A stretch of 64,000 nt of DNA from Pseudomonadota bacterium. Its GTDB lineage: Bacteria; Pseudomonadota; Gammaproteobacteria; Burkholderiales; Burkholderiaceae_C. Position numbers and translations under genes: made by a program. The stretch is from assembly GCA_023442945.1 (NCBI GenBank), contig JAEZWW010000042.1:1-64000 (forward strand), given 5' to 3'. Below the pieces are notes generated by a model that was not told where the DNA came from, ran no database searches, and was given only the letters and a program-made list of their open reading frames with translations. Below, one piece after another: positions 7,715 to 15,702 of the stretch (position 1 is the first letter of the stretch; every line of letters starts with the position of its first letter).

Positions 7715-8338
7715 AAAGACGAACTCGCCCGGCGCGTGGCGCAGGACATCCCCGACGGCGCCTACGTTAACCTGGGCATTGGCCAGCCGACCCTGGTGGC
7801 CAACCACATCCCGGCCGGGCGCGAAGTCATCCTGCACAGCGAAAACGGCATCCTCGGCATGGGCCCGGCGCCTGCCGCCGGCCAGGAAGACTACGACGTC
7901 ATCAACGCCGGCAAGCAGCCCGTCACGCTGCTGCCGGGCGGCGCCTACTTCCACCACGCCGACAGCTTCGCCATGATGCGCGGCGGCCATCTGGACGTCT
8001 GCGTGCTGGGCGCCTTCCAGGTATCGGCCCAGGGCGACCTGGCGAACTGGAGCACGGGCGAAGCCGGCAGCATCCCCGCCGTGGGTGGCGCCATGGACCT
8101 GGCGGTGGGCGCCAAGCAGACCTGGGTCATGATGGACCTGTTGACCAAGAAGGGTGAGAGCAAAATCGTCGCCCAATGCAGCTACCCGCTGACCGGCATT
8201 GGCTGCGTCAAACGCATCTACACCGACCTGGCGACACTCGAATGCGGGCCCGACGGCCTGCGCGTGATCGACCTGGTCGACGGCCTGACGCGGGAAGCCC
8301 TGCAGGATTTGATCCAATTGCCCCTGGCCGCGGCCTGA
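7691..8338 (+). CDS. pcaJ: 3-oxoadipate CoA-transferase, beta subunit
   Basis: Beta subunit (215 residues) of the CoA-transferase, carrying the catalytic glutamate: E51 in HSENGILGMG forms the thioester with CoA. N-terminal VNLGIGQPTLVANHIP and C-terminal LTGIGCVKRIYTDLA are family hallmarks. The start is GTG at 7691 behind a CTAGGAG ribosome site; an in-frame ATG at 7622 lies inside pcaI and lacks one. It follows pcaI by 28 bases and precedes pcaF by 29, so the three genes form one operon. The first nine codons and the ribosome site coincide with a segment resembling the dispersed repeat. Confidence 0.9.
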   Translation: MSSYQKRSKDELARRVAQDIPDGAYVNLGIGQPTLVANHIPAGREVILHSENGILGMGPAPAAGQEDYDVINAGKQPVTLLPGGAYFHHADSFAMMRGGHLDVCVLGAFQVSAQGDLANWSTGEAGSIPAVGGAMDLAVGAKQTWVMMDLLTKKGESKIVAQCSYPLTGIGCVKRIYTDLATLECGPDGLRVIDLVDGLTREALQDLIQLPLAAA

Positions 8339-8367
8339 CCGCACCCATTCATTGACCTGGAGACACC

Positions 8368-9570
8368 ATGAACCAAGCCTTTATCGTTGACGCCATCCGC
8401 ACCCCCTTCGGCCGCTACGGCGGCGCGCTGGCCGGCGTGCGCACCGACGACCTGGGCGCCATCCCGCTCAAGGCGCTGATGGAACGCAACCCCAAGGTCG
8501 ACTGGGCCGCCGTCACCGACGTGATCTACGGCTGCGCCAACCAGGCCGGTGAAGACAACCGCAACGTCGCCCACATGAGCAGCCTGCTGGCCGGCCTGCC
8601 GATCGACGTGCCCGGCGCCACCATCAACCGCCTGTGCGGCTCGGGTTTGGATGCCGTTGGCACTGCAGCCCGCGCCATCAAAGCGCAGGAAGCTACATTG
8701 ATGATAGCGGGCGGCGTGGAAAGCATGAGCCGCGCCCCCTTCGTCATGCCCAAGGCCGAATCCGCCTTCAGCCGCGCCAACGCGGTGTACGACACCACCA
8801 TCGGCTGGCGCTTCATCAACAAGCTGATGAAGGCGCAGTACGGCGTCGACTCCATGCCTGAGACGGCCGAAAACGTCGCCACCGACTACAAGATCGAGCG
8901 CGAAGCGCAGGACAAGATGGCCATGAACAGCCAGCTGCGCGCCGTCGCAGCGCAAAAGGCCGGCCACCTGGCGCGCGAGATCACGCCCGTCACCATCCCC
9001 CAGAAAAAGGGCGACGCCGTGGTCGTCGACACCGACGAACACCCGCGTGAAACCAGCCTGGACAAGCTGGCCTCGCTCAAAGGCGTGGTCCGTCCTGACG
9101 GCACCGTCACCGCCGGCAACGCCAGCGGTGTGAACGACGGCGCCTGCGCGCTGCTGCTGGCCGACGAAGCCAGCGCCGCCAAGTACGGCCTGACGCCCAA
9201 GGCCCGCGTGGTCGGCATGGCCACCGCCGGCGTGCCGCCGCGCGTGATGGGCATCGGCCCCGCGCCCGCGACTGAAAAAGTGCTGGCTTTGACGGGCCTG
9301 AAGCTGGACCAGATGGACGTGATCGAGCTGAACGAAGCCTTCGCCGCCCAAGGCCTGGCCGTGCTGCGCATGCTGGGCCTGAAGGACGACGACGAGCGCG
9401 TCAATGCCTGGGGCGGCGCCATCGCCCTGGGTCACCCGCTGGGCGCGTCCGGCGCCCGCCTGGCCACCACCGCCGTCAACCGCCTGCACGCCACCGGCGG
9501 CAAGTACGCCCTGTGCACCATGTGCATCGGCGTGGGGCAGGGGATTGCGCTGATTCTCGAGCGCGTTTGA
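8368..9570 (+). CDS. pcaF: 3-oxoadipyl-CoA thiolase
   Basis: Thiolase of 400 residues that cleaves 3-oxoadipyl-CoA with CoA to succinyl-CoA and acetyl-CoA, ending the beta-ketoadipate pathway. Active-site residues are C90 (NRLCGSG), H356 (GHPLGASGAR) and C386 (CTMCIGVGQG). A ribosome site GGAGAC sits before the ATG. The close relatives PaaJ/PcaF and acetoacetyl-CoA thiolases share this architecture; operon position with pcaIJ supports PcaF. Codons 105-114 (Lys-Ala-Gln-Glu-Ala-Thr-Leu-Met-Ile-Ala) use AAA, GCT, ACA, TTG and ATA in an otherwise G/C-ending gene and match the dispersed repeat, although the encoded residues are normal for a thiolase. Confidence 0.92.
   Translation: MNQAFIVDAIRTPFGRYGGALAGVRTDDLGAIPLKALMERNPKVDWAAVTDVIYGCANQAGEDNRNVAHMSSLLAGLPIDVPGATINRLCGSGLDAVGTAARAIKAQEATLMIAGGVESMSRAPFVMPKAESAFSRANAVYDTTIGWRFINKLMKAQYGVDSMPETAENVATDYKIEREAQDKMAMNSQLRAVAAQKAGHLAREITPVTIPQKKGDAVVVDTDEHPRETSLDKLASLKGVVRPDGTVTAGNASGVNDGACALLLADEASAAKYGLTPKARVVGMATAGVPPRVMGIGPAPATEKVLALTGLKLDQMDVIELNEAFAAQGLAVLRMLGLKDDDERVNAWGGAIALGHPLGASGARLATTAVNRLHATGGKYALCTMCIGVGQGIALILERV
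8681..8710 (-). repeat. Repeat-like patch inside pcaF (copy 3)
   Basis: Plus strand AAGCGCAGGAAGCTAC-N7-ATAGCGG: core GCGCAG and hairpin arms GCTAC/ATAGC exactly 7 bases apart, as in intergenic copies. The flanking GGCCCTA arm is missing. It is A/T-rich against its surroundings but keeps the thiolase reading frame and consensus residues. Confidence 0.5.
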
Positions 9571-9600
9571 ACGCCCGGCGCGGGCGGCGCGACCGACGAA

Positions 9601-10254
9601 TCAGCGCCGCCCCAGCCCCGGCACGCGCCAGTCGCGCCAGACCGAGACCACGCGCATGCCGGCGCTGAAGACCACGGTCGCGGTCAGCGCGGCCCAGGGC
9701 GCCAGCCCGGCGCCGTGCAGCAGCACGTACAGCCAGCCGCCCAGGAAGGACCACAGTACGTAGGGGCGGTGGTCGCTCAGCGCGCTGGGGGTCTTGTTGC
9801 ACAGCACGTCGCGCAGCACGCCGCCGAAACAGCTGGTCAGGATGCCCATCACCACCGCCACCAGCGCCGGCTGGCCCAGCGCCAGTGCGCGGTCCACGCC
9901 AATGCCGGTGAACAGGCCCAGCCCGATCGCGTCGGGCCAGAGCAGGGCGCGCTCGGTCGGCAGCAGGTGGCGCTGGCGCAGGAACACCAGCGCCGCCAGG
10001 CTGACCGCCATCACGGCCCAGAAGAAGCCCATGTCCGACACCCAGAAGAACGGCCGGTAGTCCAGCAGCAGGTCGCGCAGCGTGCCGCCGCCAAACGCCG
10101 TGACAAAGGCGACGACGAACACGCCCACGGCGTCCAGCCGCTTGCGCGCCGCCACGATCACGCCCGACAGCGCAAACGCCAGCGTCGCCACCAGCTCCAG
10201 CGCGACGCGCAGGTGGTGGCCCCAGGTGGCGGGCAGCGAGGTGATCAGGTCCAT
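9601..10254 (-). CDS. Trimeric intracellular cation channel (TRIC/YadS) family protein
   Basis: A 217-residue inner-membrane protein of the TRIC/UPF0126 family, about seven membrane helices made of two repeated three-helix bundles plus one. The two diagnostic glycine-rich loops are FGGGTLRD (about 53-60) and FGGVLRD (about 142-148). Bacterial members behave as homotrimeric monovalent cation channels in structural work; the physiological role is unclear. It faces pcaF tail to tail and is divergent from the RutE-like gene, with under 100 bases between starts. Confidence 0.88.
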   Translation of the reverse strand: MDLITSLPATWGHHLRVALELVATLAFALSGVIVAARKRLDAVGVFVVAFVTAFGGGTLRDLLLDYRPFFWVSDMGFFWAVMAVSLAALVFLRQRHLLPTERALLWPDAIGLGLFTGIGVDRALALGQPALVAVVMGILTSCFGGVLRDVLCNKTPSALSDHRPYVLWSFLGGWLYVLLHGAGLAPWAALTATVVFSAGMRVVSVWRDWRVPGLGRR

Positions 10255-10343
10255 GGGCGGCTATTGTGCAAGCGCGGCGCGCTGTTCCGCTGCCAGCCGC
10301 TACAGTGGCGCCCTTGTTTTCATTCCCTTCCCGTAGGAATTTC

Positions 10344-10931
10344 ATGCCCGCCATCGATTCCGCCGCCCTGGACACCTTGTTCCGCCAGGCGCGCACCGCC
10401 AACGGCTTCACGGCCGAACCCGTGTCCGACGACCTGCTGCGCCAGGTGTACGACCTGGCCGCCATGGGCCCGACGTCGATGAACACGCAGCCCACGCGCT
10501 TCGTCTTCGTGCGCACGCCCGAAGGCAAGGCGCGCCTGAAGGACTGCCTGTCGCCCGGCAACGTGGACAAGACGATGACGGCGCCGGTGACCGCCATCGT
10601 CGCCACCGACACCCAGTTTTTTGAGCACATGCCCACCGTCTGGCACGGCGAAGGCGCACGCGAGATGTTCGCCGGCAACCCGGCGCTGGCGCAGGCCACG
10701 GCGCTGCGCAATGGCACGCTGGGCGGTGCCTACCTGATCATCGCGGCGCGCGCGCTGGGCCTGGACTGCGGCCCGATGAGCGGGTTCGACATCGAGAAAG
10801 TGAACGCCGCCTTCTTCCCCGACGGGCGCTTCAAGGCCAACTTCCTCGTCAACCTGGGCCACGGCGACGACAGCAAGCTGTTCAACCGCAACCCGCGTCT
10901 GACGTTTGAACAAGCGTGTGAACTGGTCTGA
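10344..10931 (+). CDS. rutE: Malonic semialdehyde reductase RutE-like nitroreductase
   Basis: Nitroreductase-fold flavoprotein of 195 residues, the length of RutE/HadB proteins, which reduce malonic semialdehyde to 3-hydroxypropionate with NAD(P)H and FMN. Supporting segments are GPTSMNTQPTRFVFV (flavin site), NGTLGGAYLIIAARALGLDCGPMSGFD and the C-terminal LVNLGHGDDSKLFNRNPRL. No rut pyrimidine-degradation genes are nearby, so the substrate in this organism is open; quinone or nitro-compound reduction is the alternative. A GTAGGAA ribosome site precedes the ATG. A dispersed-repeat copy begins at its stop codon. Confidence 0.82.
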   Translation: MPAIDSAALDTLFRQARTANGFTAEPVSDDLLRQVYDLAAMGPTSMNTQPTRFVFVRTPEGKARLKDCLSPGNVDKTMTAPVTAIVATDTQFFEHMPTVWHGEGAREMFAGNPALAQATALRNGTLGGAYLIIAARALGLDCGPMSGFDIEKVNAAFFPDGRFKANFLVNLGHGDDSKLFNRNPRLTFEQACELV

Positions 10932-10976
10932 GCCCTAGAGCCACTTGCGCGGGCAGCTAGCATTCGAATAGCAATT
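10929..10976 (-). repeat. Dispersed hairpin repeat, copy 4 (touches stop codon)
   Basis: Plus strand TGAGCCCTAGAG, CCACTTGCGCGGGCA, then GCTAG-N7-ATAGC. It starts at the stop codon of the RutE-like gene and fills the gap before the TauE gene. Confidence 0.78.
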
Positions 10977-11020
10977 CGCCTTTTGGACCAAGCCCGTCAG
11001 CGCCGTCGCCACGCCCCGCC

Positions 11021-11782
11021 ATGACCGTCATCACCGACTGGGGCTTTTACGCCGTCGCCATCCCCGCCGTGCTGCTGCTGGGCATCAGCAAGAGCGGCTT
11101 TGGCGCGGGCTTTGGCTCGCTGGCGGTGCCGCTGATGGCGCTCAGCGTCAGCGTGCCGCAGGCGGCGGCCATCCTGATGCCGGTGCTGCTGTTGATGGAC
11201 TTGCTGGGCATCGCCGCCTTTCGCAAGGACTTTGACCGGCGCCTGCTGCTGTTCTTGTTGCCCTGGGGCCTGGTCGGCATCGTCATCGGCACGCTGTCGT
11301 TCCGGCTGATGCGGGTGGAATGGGTGGCGGGCATCGTCGGCGTGTTCACGCTGGCGTTTCTGGCGCAACGCCTGCTGTTCCCGCCGCGCGCCGACAGCCC
11401 GCCGCCGCCGCGCTGGTGGGGCGCGGTGCTGACGGCCACGTCGGGTTTCACCAGCTTTGTCGCCCACGCGGGCGGGCCGCCGGTCAACGCCTACGTCATC
11501 CCGCTGAAGCTGTCGCCGATCGTCTTCACCGGCACGATGGCGTACTTCTTCTTCGTCATCAACCTGGCCAAATGGGTGCCGTACGCCTGGCTGGGCCTGC
11601 TGGACGGGCGCAACCTGGGCACATCGCTCGTGCTGTTGCCGCTGGCGCCGGTGGGCGTGTGGCTGGGCGTGCGCATTGCGCGGCGCATCGATGAAAAGTT
11701 GTTCTACCGCTTCATCTATTTGGGCATGCTGCTCACGGGCGTGAAGCTGGTGTGGGACGCGCTGGCCGCCAGTTTGCTATAG
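11021..11782 (+). CDS. TauE/SafE family sulfite/anion exporter
   Basis: Polytopic inner-membrane protein of 253 residues, about eight helices, with the TauE/SafE signature GISKSGFGAGFGSLAVPLMAL near the N-terminus and a second repeat-like segment TSGFTSFVAHAGGPPVNAYVIPL in the middle. Family members are linked to export of sulfite, sulfoacetate or other organic anions. The substrate cannot be read from sequence and no taurine or sulfonate genes are adjacent. The last codons and stop (GCCAGTTTGCTATAG) overlap the start of a dispersed-repeat copy, so the C-terminus may be repeat-derived. Confidence 0.85.
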   Translation: MTVITDWGFYAVAIPAVLLLGISKSGFGAGFGSLAVPLMALSVSVPQAAAILMPVLLLMDLLGIAAFRKDFDRRLLLFLLPWGLVGIVIGTLSFRLMRVEWVAGIVGVFTLAFLAQRLLFPPRADSPPPPRWWGAVLTATSGFTSFVAHAGGPPVNAYVIPLKLSPIVFTGTMAYFFFVINLAKWVPYAWLGLLDGRNLGTSLVLLPLAPVGVWLGVRIARRIDEKLFYRFIYLGMLLTGVKLVWDALAASLL

Positions 11783-11842
11783 ATAGGGTAGCTGGTCGCG
11801 CAGGTGGTTGTAGGGCTGGCGGCAAAAATTGTTCAAAATCGA
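11773..11842 (+). repeat. Dispersed hairpin repeat, copy 5 (supplies the TauE stop codon)
   Basis: TTGCTAT-N7-GTAGCTGG, CGCGCAGGTGGTTGTAGGGC, TGGCGGC, ending TTCAAAATCG. Full-length copy. The TAG stop of the TauE gene is formed by the hairpin's left arm plus the first loop bases. Confidence 0.82.
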
Positions 11843-11954
11843 CCCGGTGAGCCACCTGGGGGTGCCCGGCGGCCGGTGGGCACCGCTACAACCGCTAACA
11901 TACGTGGCTGGGCGGCTGGGGCGCCGACCACACACACCAACTCAGGAGGAAGCC

Positions 11955-12572
11955 GTGCCGATCGTCGTGATCGCCAATCCCAAGGGCGGGGTGGGCAAAT
12001 CCACCCTGGCCACCAACGTGGCGGGCTACTTTGCCAACCAGGGCCATTCGGTGATGCTGGGCGACGTGGACCGCCAGCAGTCGTCGCGCCTGTGGCTGGG
12101 CCTGCGGCCCGAAGCCGCCAAGCCCATCGCCGCCTGGGACGTGCAGCGCGACTTCATCGTGCGCCCGCCCAAGGGCACGACGCACGTGGTGCTGGACACC
12201 GCCGCCGGCCTGCACGGCACGCGCTTGCGCGAAGTCATGCGCCTGGCCGACAAGGTCTTGGTGCCGGTGCAGCCCAGCATTTTTGACATCTACGCCACGC
12301 GCGAATTCCTGGACAAGGTGGCCGAGCTGCGCAGCGCCGAGCCGCGCGATATCGGCATCGTCGGCATGCGGGTGGACGAGCGCACCCTGTCGGCCGACCA
12401 GCTGCGCCAGTTCGTCGACGGCCTGCACCTGCCCGTGCTGGGCATGCTGCGCCCGACGCAGAACTACGTGCACCTGGCCGCGCGCGGCCTGACCCTGTTC
12501 GACATCGCCCCCGGCCGCGTGGCGCGCGACCTGGAGCAGTGGCGCGGCATCTGCGACTGGCTGGACAAGTAA
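11955..12572 (+). CDS. Orphan ParA/MinD-type ATPase
   Basis: A 205-residue P-loop ATPase of the ParA group. The deviant Walker A PKGGVGKST (9-17) carries the signature lysine K10. Later motifs are GDVDRQQSS and LDTAAG. The protein lacks an N-terminal DNA-binding domain, so it resembles small ParA proteins that position protein cargo such as chemoreceptors, carboxysomes or polyhydroxyalkanoate granules. No parB, replication or flagellar gene is nearby, so it is probably a chromosomal cargo-positioning or cell-division-linked orphan. A good ribosome site AGGAGGA precedes the GTG start at 11955. Confidence 0.85.
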   Translation: MPIVVIANPKGGVGKSTLATNVAGYFANQGHSVMLGDVDRQQSSRLWLGLRPEAAKPIAAWDVQRDFIVRPPKGTTHVVLDTAAGLHGTRLREVMRLADKVLVPVQPSIFDIYATREFLDKVAELRSAEPRDIGIVGMRVDERTLSADQLRQFVDGLHLPVLGMLRPTQNYVHLAARGLTLFDIAPGRVARDLEQWRGICDWLDK

Positions 12573-12619
12573 GCCGCGGCGGCGCGGCGCTGAATCAGCC
12601 GCCGGGCGGCCCCGGCGGC

Positions 12620-13450
12620 TCAGACGCCGGCCGGGATTTTGCGTTGCAAAAAGTCGGCGATCGCCGCGTTCACCACGGCGGGCTGGTCCTTGAAGGGCGA
12701 ATGCCCGCAGTCGGGCACTTCCAGCAACTCCGCCTGCGGCACGGCTTTTTGCACGTCGTGGATCTGCGCCAGCGTGCCGTACTGGTCATCCAAACCTTGA
12801 ATGGCCAGCAGCGGGGCGCGGATGCTGCGGATCTCATCGCGGATATCAAAGGAGCGGAAGGCTTCGCTCAGCCACACGTCGTTCCATTGCCAGAAGGCGA
12901 CGTCCACATCGGCGTGGTAGCGGCCCAGGCGTTCGCGCAGCGGCGTGGTCGTAAAGGCATCGCGCGCCTCGGCAATGGACTGCACCGACACGTCTTCCAC
13001 CATCACGTGCGGTGCCTGCACCACGCAGGCGGCCACCGCGTGGTGCGCGGCGTGGAGCAGGGCGATGGTGGCGCCGTCGGAATGGCCGATCAGCACCGGC
13101 TGCGCCACGCCCAGGTGCGCCAGCAGCCGGGGCAGCACGTCCAGCGCCTCGCGGTGCATGTAGTCGGGCAAGAGGCGCCCGCTGCGGCGCCCGGCAGCGT
13201 CCTGGCGCGAGGGGCCGCGCACGTCCGGCACCGGGCTGGACTGCCCGTAGCCTTGGCGCGAATACAGCCAACCCGCGCGCCCGGTGGCCGCGCACAGGCT
13301 GGCGGGCCAGTCGCGCCACATGGCGACCGAGCCCAGGCCTTCGTGCAGAAACACCAGGGGGGGCAGTGCGGATGCACTACCCAGTGGGGCCGGGATGGCC
13401 TGCACTTCAAGAAAAACGCCGTCGATGTCCACCAATTCCATGCGTGGCAT
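12620..13450 (-). CDS. Alpha/beta hydrolase
   Basis: A 276-residue alpha/beta-fold hydrolase. The nucleophile elbow is LIGHSDGATIAL with Ser in GHSDG, the oxyanion region FLHEGLGS, the acid probably the Asp in GLDDQYG, and the base His in DCGHSPFKDQ. No signal peptide. The GHSDG elbow is common in esterases and in hydrolases of aromatic ring-cleavage products, but nothing nearby defines the substrate. It converges with the parA-like gene and is divergent from the beta-propeller gene, leaving 70 bases between the two starts. Confidence 0.82.
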   Translation of the reverse strand: MPRMELVDIDGVFLEVQAIPAPLGSASALPPLVFLHEGLGSVAMWRDWPASLCAATGRAGWLYSRQGYGQSSPVPDVRGPSRQDAAGRRSGRLLPDYMHREALDVLPRLLAHLGVAQPVLIGHSDGATIALLHAAHHAVAACVVQAPHVMVEDVSVQSIAEARDAFTTTPLRERLGRYHADVDVAFWQWNDVWLSEAFRSFDIRDEIRSIRAPLLAIQGLDDQYGTLAQIHDVQKAVPQAELLEVPDCGHSPFKDQPAVVNAAIADFLQRKIPAGV

Positions 13451-13520
13451 GTTAAGTCAAGGCCCCGTGGCCCTGCCCACGGCTACACTTTCTGATTGAC
13501 TCAGCTCCTGCAGTGTTGTT

Positions 13521-14633
13521 GTGACCCTTCGTAGTATTGACCCGGCGCATGCTGCCCCCCCTTTGTCGCGCCGTGGCCTGCTGGGCTGGGCCGGGTTCGC
13601 GGGCATGGGCGCGCTGGCGACGCCGGCGGGTGCGCAGCACGCGCTGGCCACGCCCGAAGGCGCGGCAGCGGCCCCGGCGCCCGTGTCCCCCACCGCGGTG
13701 CGCCCACCCGCGCCGCGCCACGGCGCGCCGGTGTTCGTGCTCAATTCGCTGGACGGCAACGTCAGCGTGATCGATTCGCAGCGCTGGGTCGAGCTGGAGC
13801 GCATCCCCACCGGCAAGGAACCGCATCACCTTTACCTGACGCCCGACGAAAAGTCCGTCATCGTCGCCAACGCGGGCAGCGATTCGCTGACCTTCATCGA
13901 CCCGCGCACGGCGGCGGTGCAGCGCACGCTGCGCGGCATCGTCGACCCCTACCACCTGCGCTTTTCGCCGGACATGAAGTGGTTCGTCACGGCGGCCAAC
14001 CGCCTGAACCACGTCGACATCTACCGCTGGGACGGCAGCAACCCCACGCTGGTCAAGCGCATCGCCACCGGGCGCACGCCCAGCCATTTGTGGATCGACC
14101 CGCACAGCACCACCGTCTGGTCCAGCATGCAGGACAGCGACGAGCTGGTGACGATCGACCTGGCCAGCCAGACGCTGACGCACCGCGTCAAGACCGGCTC
14201 GCTGCCGGCCGACATCTTCGGCACGCCCGACGGCCAGCGCCTGCTGCTGGGCCTGACGGGGGGCACGGGGGTGGAGGTGTACGACGTCGCTGGCGGCAAG
14301 CCGCCCGAGCTGGTCGGCAAGATCGCCACCGGCAAGGGCGCGCACGCCTTCCGCGCGGCGGGCGACCGGCGCCACGTGTACGTCAGCAACCGCGTGGCCA
14401 ACACCATCAGCAAGATCGACTGCACGACGATGGCGGTGACGGCCAACATGCCGGCGCCTTCGGGGCCGGACTGCATGGACGTGTCGGCCGACGGCACGCT
14501 GATCATGGTGGGCTCGCGCTGGGCCGGCAAATTGAGCTTGATCGACGTGGCCAAGCGCCAGGTGGTGCACCAGGTCAAGGTCGGCAAGTCGCCCCACGGC
14601 GTGTGGACGCTGGACCACGCCGGGCGCATCTGA
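13521..14633 (+). CDS. YncE-like beta-propeller protein with Tat signal
   Basis: A 370-residue exported beta-propeller. The N-terminus has a twin-arginine motif SRRGLLGWAG (residues 16-25) with a hydrophobic core and an Ala-rich cleavage region near AGAQHA, so export by Tat is likely. The rest consists of YVTN-type blades, each with a V/I-x-D turn (VSVIDSQRW, LTFIDPRTA, LVTIDLASQ, LSLIDVAKR), as in YncE and nitrous oxide reductase-like propellers. Role unknown; such proteins bind DNA, cofactors or cell-surface ligands. It starts at GTG 13521 and runs 13 bases ahead of a polysaccharide deacetylase, so they are probably co-transcribed. Confidence 0.8.
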   Translation: MTLRSIDPAHAAPPLSRRGLLGWAGFAGMGALATPAGAQHALATPEGAAAAPAPVSPTAVRPPAPRHGAPVFVLNSLDGNVSVIDSQRWVELERIPTGKEPHHLYLTPDEKSVIVANAGSDSLTFIDPRTAAVQRTLRGIVDPYHLRFSPDMKWFVTAANRLNHVDIYRWDGSNPTLVKRIATGRTPSHLWIDPHSTTVWSSMQDSDELVTIDLASQTLTHRVKTGSLPADIFGTPDGQRLLLGLTGGTGVEVYDVAGGKPPELVGKIATGKGAHAFRAAGDRRHVYVSNRVANTISKIDCTTMAVTANMPAPSGPDCMDVSADGTLIMVGSRWAGKLSLIDVAKRQVVHQVKVGKSPHGVWTLDHAGRI

Positions 14634-14646
14634 CCACGCCCCGGCC

Positions 14647-15471
14647 GTGTCGACCCGCGCCCCCATGCGACCGCTGATTGCTATCGTAATCATAGCTGCT
14701 TGCGCAGGTGGTACTAGGGCGCATGCCCAAGAAACCCTTGAATCCTGCAGCAAGCCGGTCTACCTGACCTTCGACACCGGCCACATGGGTATTGCGCCGC
14801 TGGTGGCCGACGTGCTGCGGCGCGAACGGGTCCGCGTGACCTTCTTCGCCGCCAACGAACGCACGAAAGAAGGCGATGGCAGCCTGGGCAACACCTGGGC
14901 GCCGTGGTGGAAGGCGCGCGCCGCCGAAGGGCACGAATTCGCATCGCACACCTGGCAGCACGCGTACTGGCGCGGCGACCTCAAGCCCGAAGGCGGCGAA
15001 GCGCGTTTCCGCATCGAGCCGTCCGCCGGCCCGCAGACCGGCAAGCGCCTGACCTGGTCCACGCGCCAGTACTGCGAAGACATCCGCCTGGCGGCCGACC
15101 GCCTGGCGTCCGTCACCGGCAAGAAGCCGCTGCCCCTGTACCGCGCGCCGGGCGGCAAGACATCCCCCAAATTGCTGTCGGCGGCCGAAAGCTGTGGCTA
15201 CCAGCACGTCGGCTGGGCGCCGGCCGGCTTTCTGGGCGACGAGTTGCCCAGCGCCCAGTACCCCAATGACGCGCTGCTGAAAAAAGCGCTGGCCGACATC
15301 CGCCCCGGCGACATCCTGTTGGCGCACCTGGGCATTTGGTCGCGCCAGGAACCGTGGGCGCCCGCGGTGCTGGAGCCCCTGGTCAGCGGACTGAAGGCGC
15401 GCGGTTTTTGCTTCCGCACGCTGCGCGAGCACCCGAAGTACCAGGCGTGGATCGCACAGCACGGCGGATAG
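14647..15471 (+). CDS. Polysaccharide deacetylase family protein with repeat-encoded signal peptide
   Basis: A 274-residue NodB-fold (carbohydrate esterase 4) protein. Motif 1 is LTFDTGHMG, where canonical enzymes have TFDDG; motif 2 is HEFASHTWQH with the metal-binding His pair; then RAPGGKTSP and ILLAHLG. The TFDTG change removes the second Asp, so catalysis may be altered. The N-terminal signal sequence, residues 11-34 (LIAIVIIAACAGG then AHA/Q), is encoded by a dispersed repeat copy. It could be processed by signal peptidase I at AHA/Q or as a lipoprotein at IAAC. Start GTG 14647; ATG 14665 is also possible. It follows the propeller gene in a likely operon. Confidence 0.82.
   Translation: MSTRAPMRPLIAIVIIAACAGGTRAHAQETLESCSKPVYLTFDTGHMGIAPLVADVLRRERVRVTFFAANERTKEGDGSLGNTWAPWWKARAAEGHEFASHTWQHAYWRGDLKPEGGEARFRIEPSAGPQTGKRLTWSTRQYCEDIRLAADRLASVTGKKPLPLYRAPGGKTSPKLLSAAESCGYQHVGWAPAGFLGDELPSAQYPNDALLKKALADIRPGDILLAHLGIWSRQEPWAPAVLEPLVSGLKARGFCFRTLREHPKYQAWIAQHGG
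14677..14748 (+). repeat. Dispersed hairpin repeat, copy 6 (forms a signal peptide)
   Basis: ATTGCTAT-N7-ATAGCTGC, TTGCGCAGGTGGTACTAGGGC, then AAGAAACCCTTGAATCC, matching the tail of copy 8. It is full length but read in frame as codons 11-34 of the deacetylase, with A/T-rich codons (ATA, GTA, ACT, AGG) foreign to the gene. Confidence 0.8.
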
Positions 15472-15702
15472 CGTGAAACACCCCCCTGAGTCGCTTCGCG
15501 CCACGGCGCACGCCGCCAGAGGCGGCGGCCCTTCGGACTGTCCAAACCTGCGCAGGCAGGTTTGGAGCCGCAGACCTCAGCCCCCTCTCCTGCGGGAGGG
15601 GGGACAACGCCACTGCCCGGCGCAGGTCCGGGCAGGGCGTTCGCTGGCGCGGCGGGCATACCGCCCTGCGGTGGTGAGCGGGTCTGCAGGAGCGCAAGCA
15701 CC
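15472..15702. other. Palindrome-rich intergenic region
   Basis: 231 bases between the deacetylase and desaturase genes. It contains a perfect 10-bp-arm hairpin CCAAACCTGC/GCAGGTTTGG with a 4-base loop (15542-15565) and a second C/G-rich inverted repeat CCCCCTCTCC/GGGAGGGGG (15580-15602). The segment CCCCCTGAGTCGCTTCGCG at its start is of a kind common between Comamonadaceae genes. Neither hairpin has a T-tract, so neither is a standard terminator. A ribosome site AGGAG at 15688 serves the next gene. Confidence 0.55.

Noticed and set aside
11955..12572. ParA as part of a plasmid or chromosome partition operon
   Set aside because: No parB, parS-like palindrome cluster or replication gene nearby; gene stands alone.
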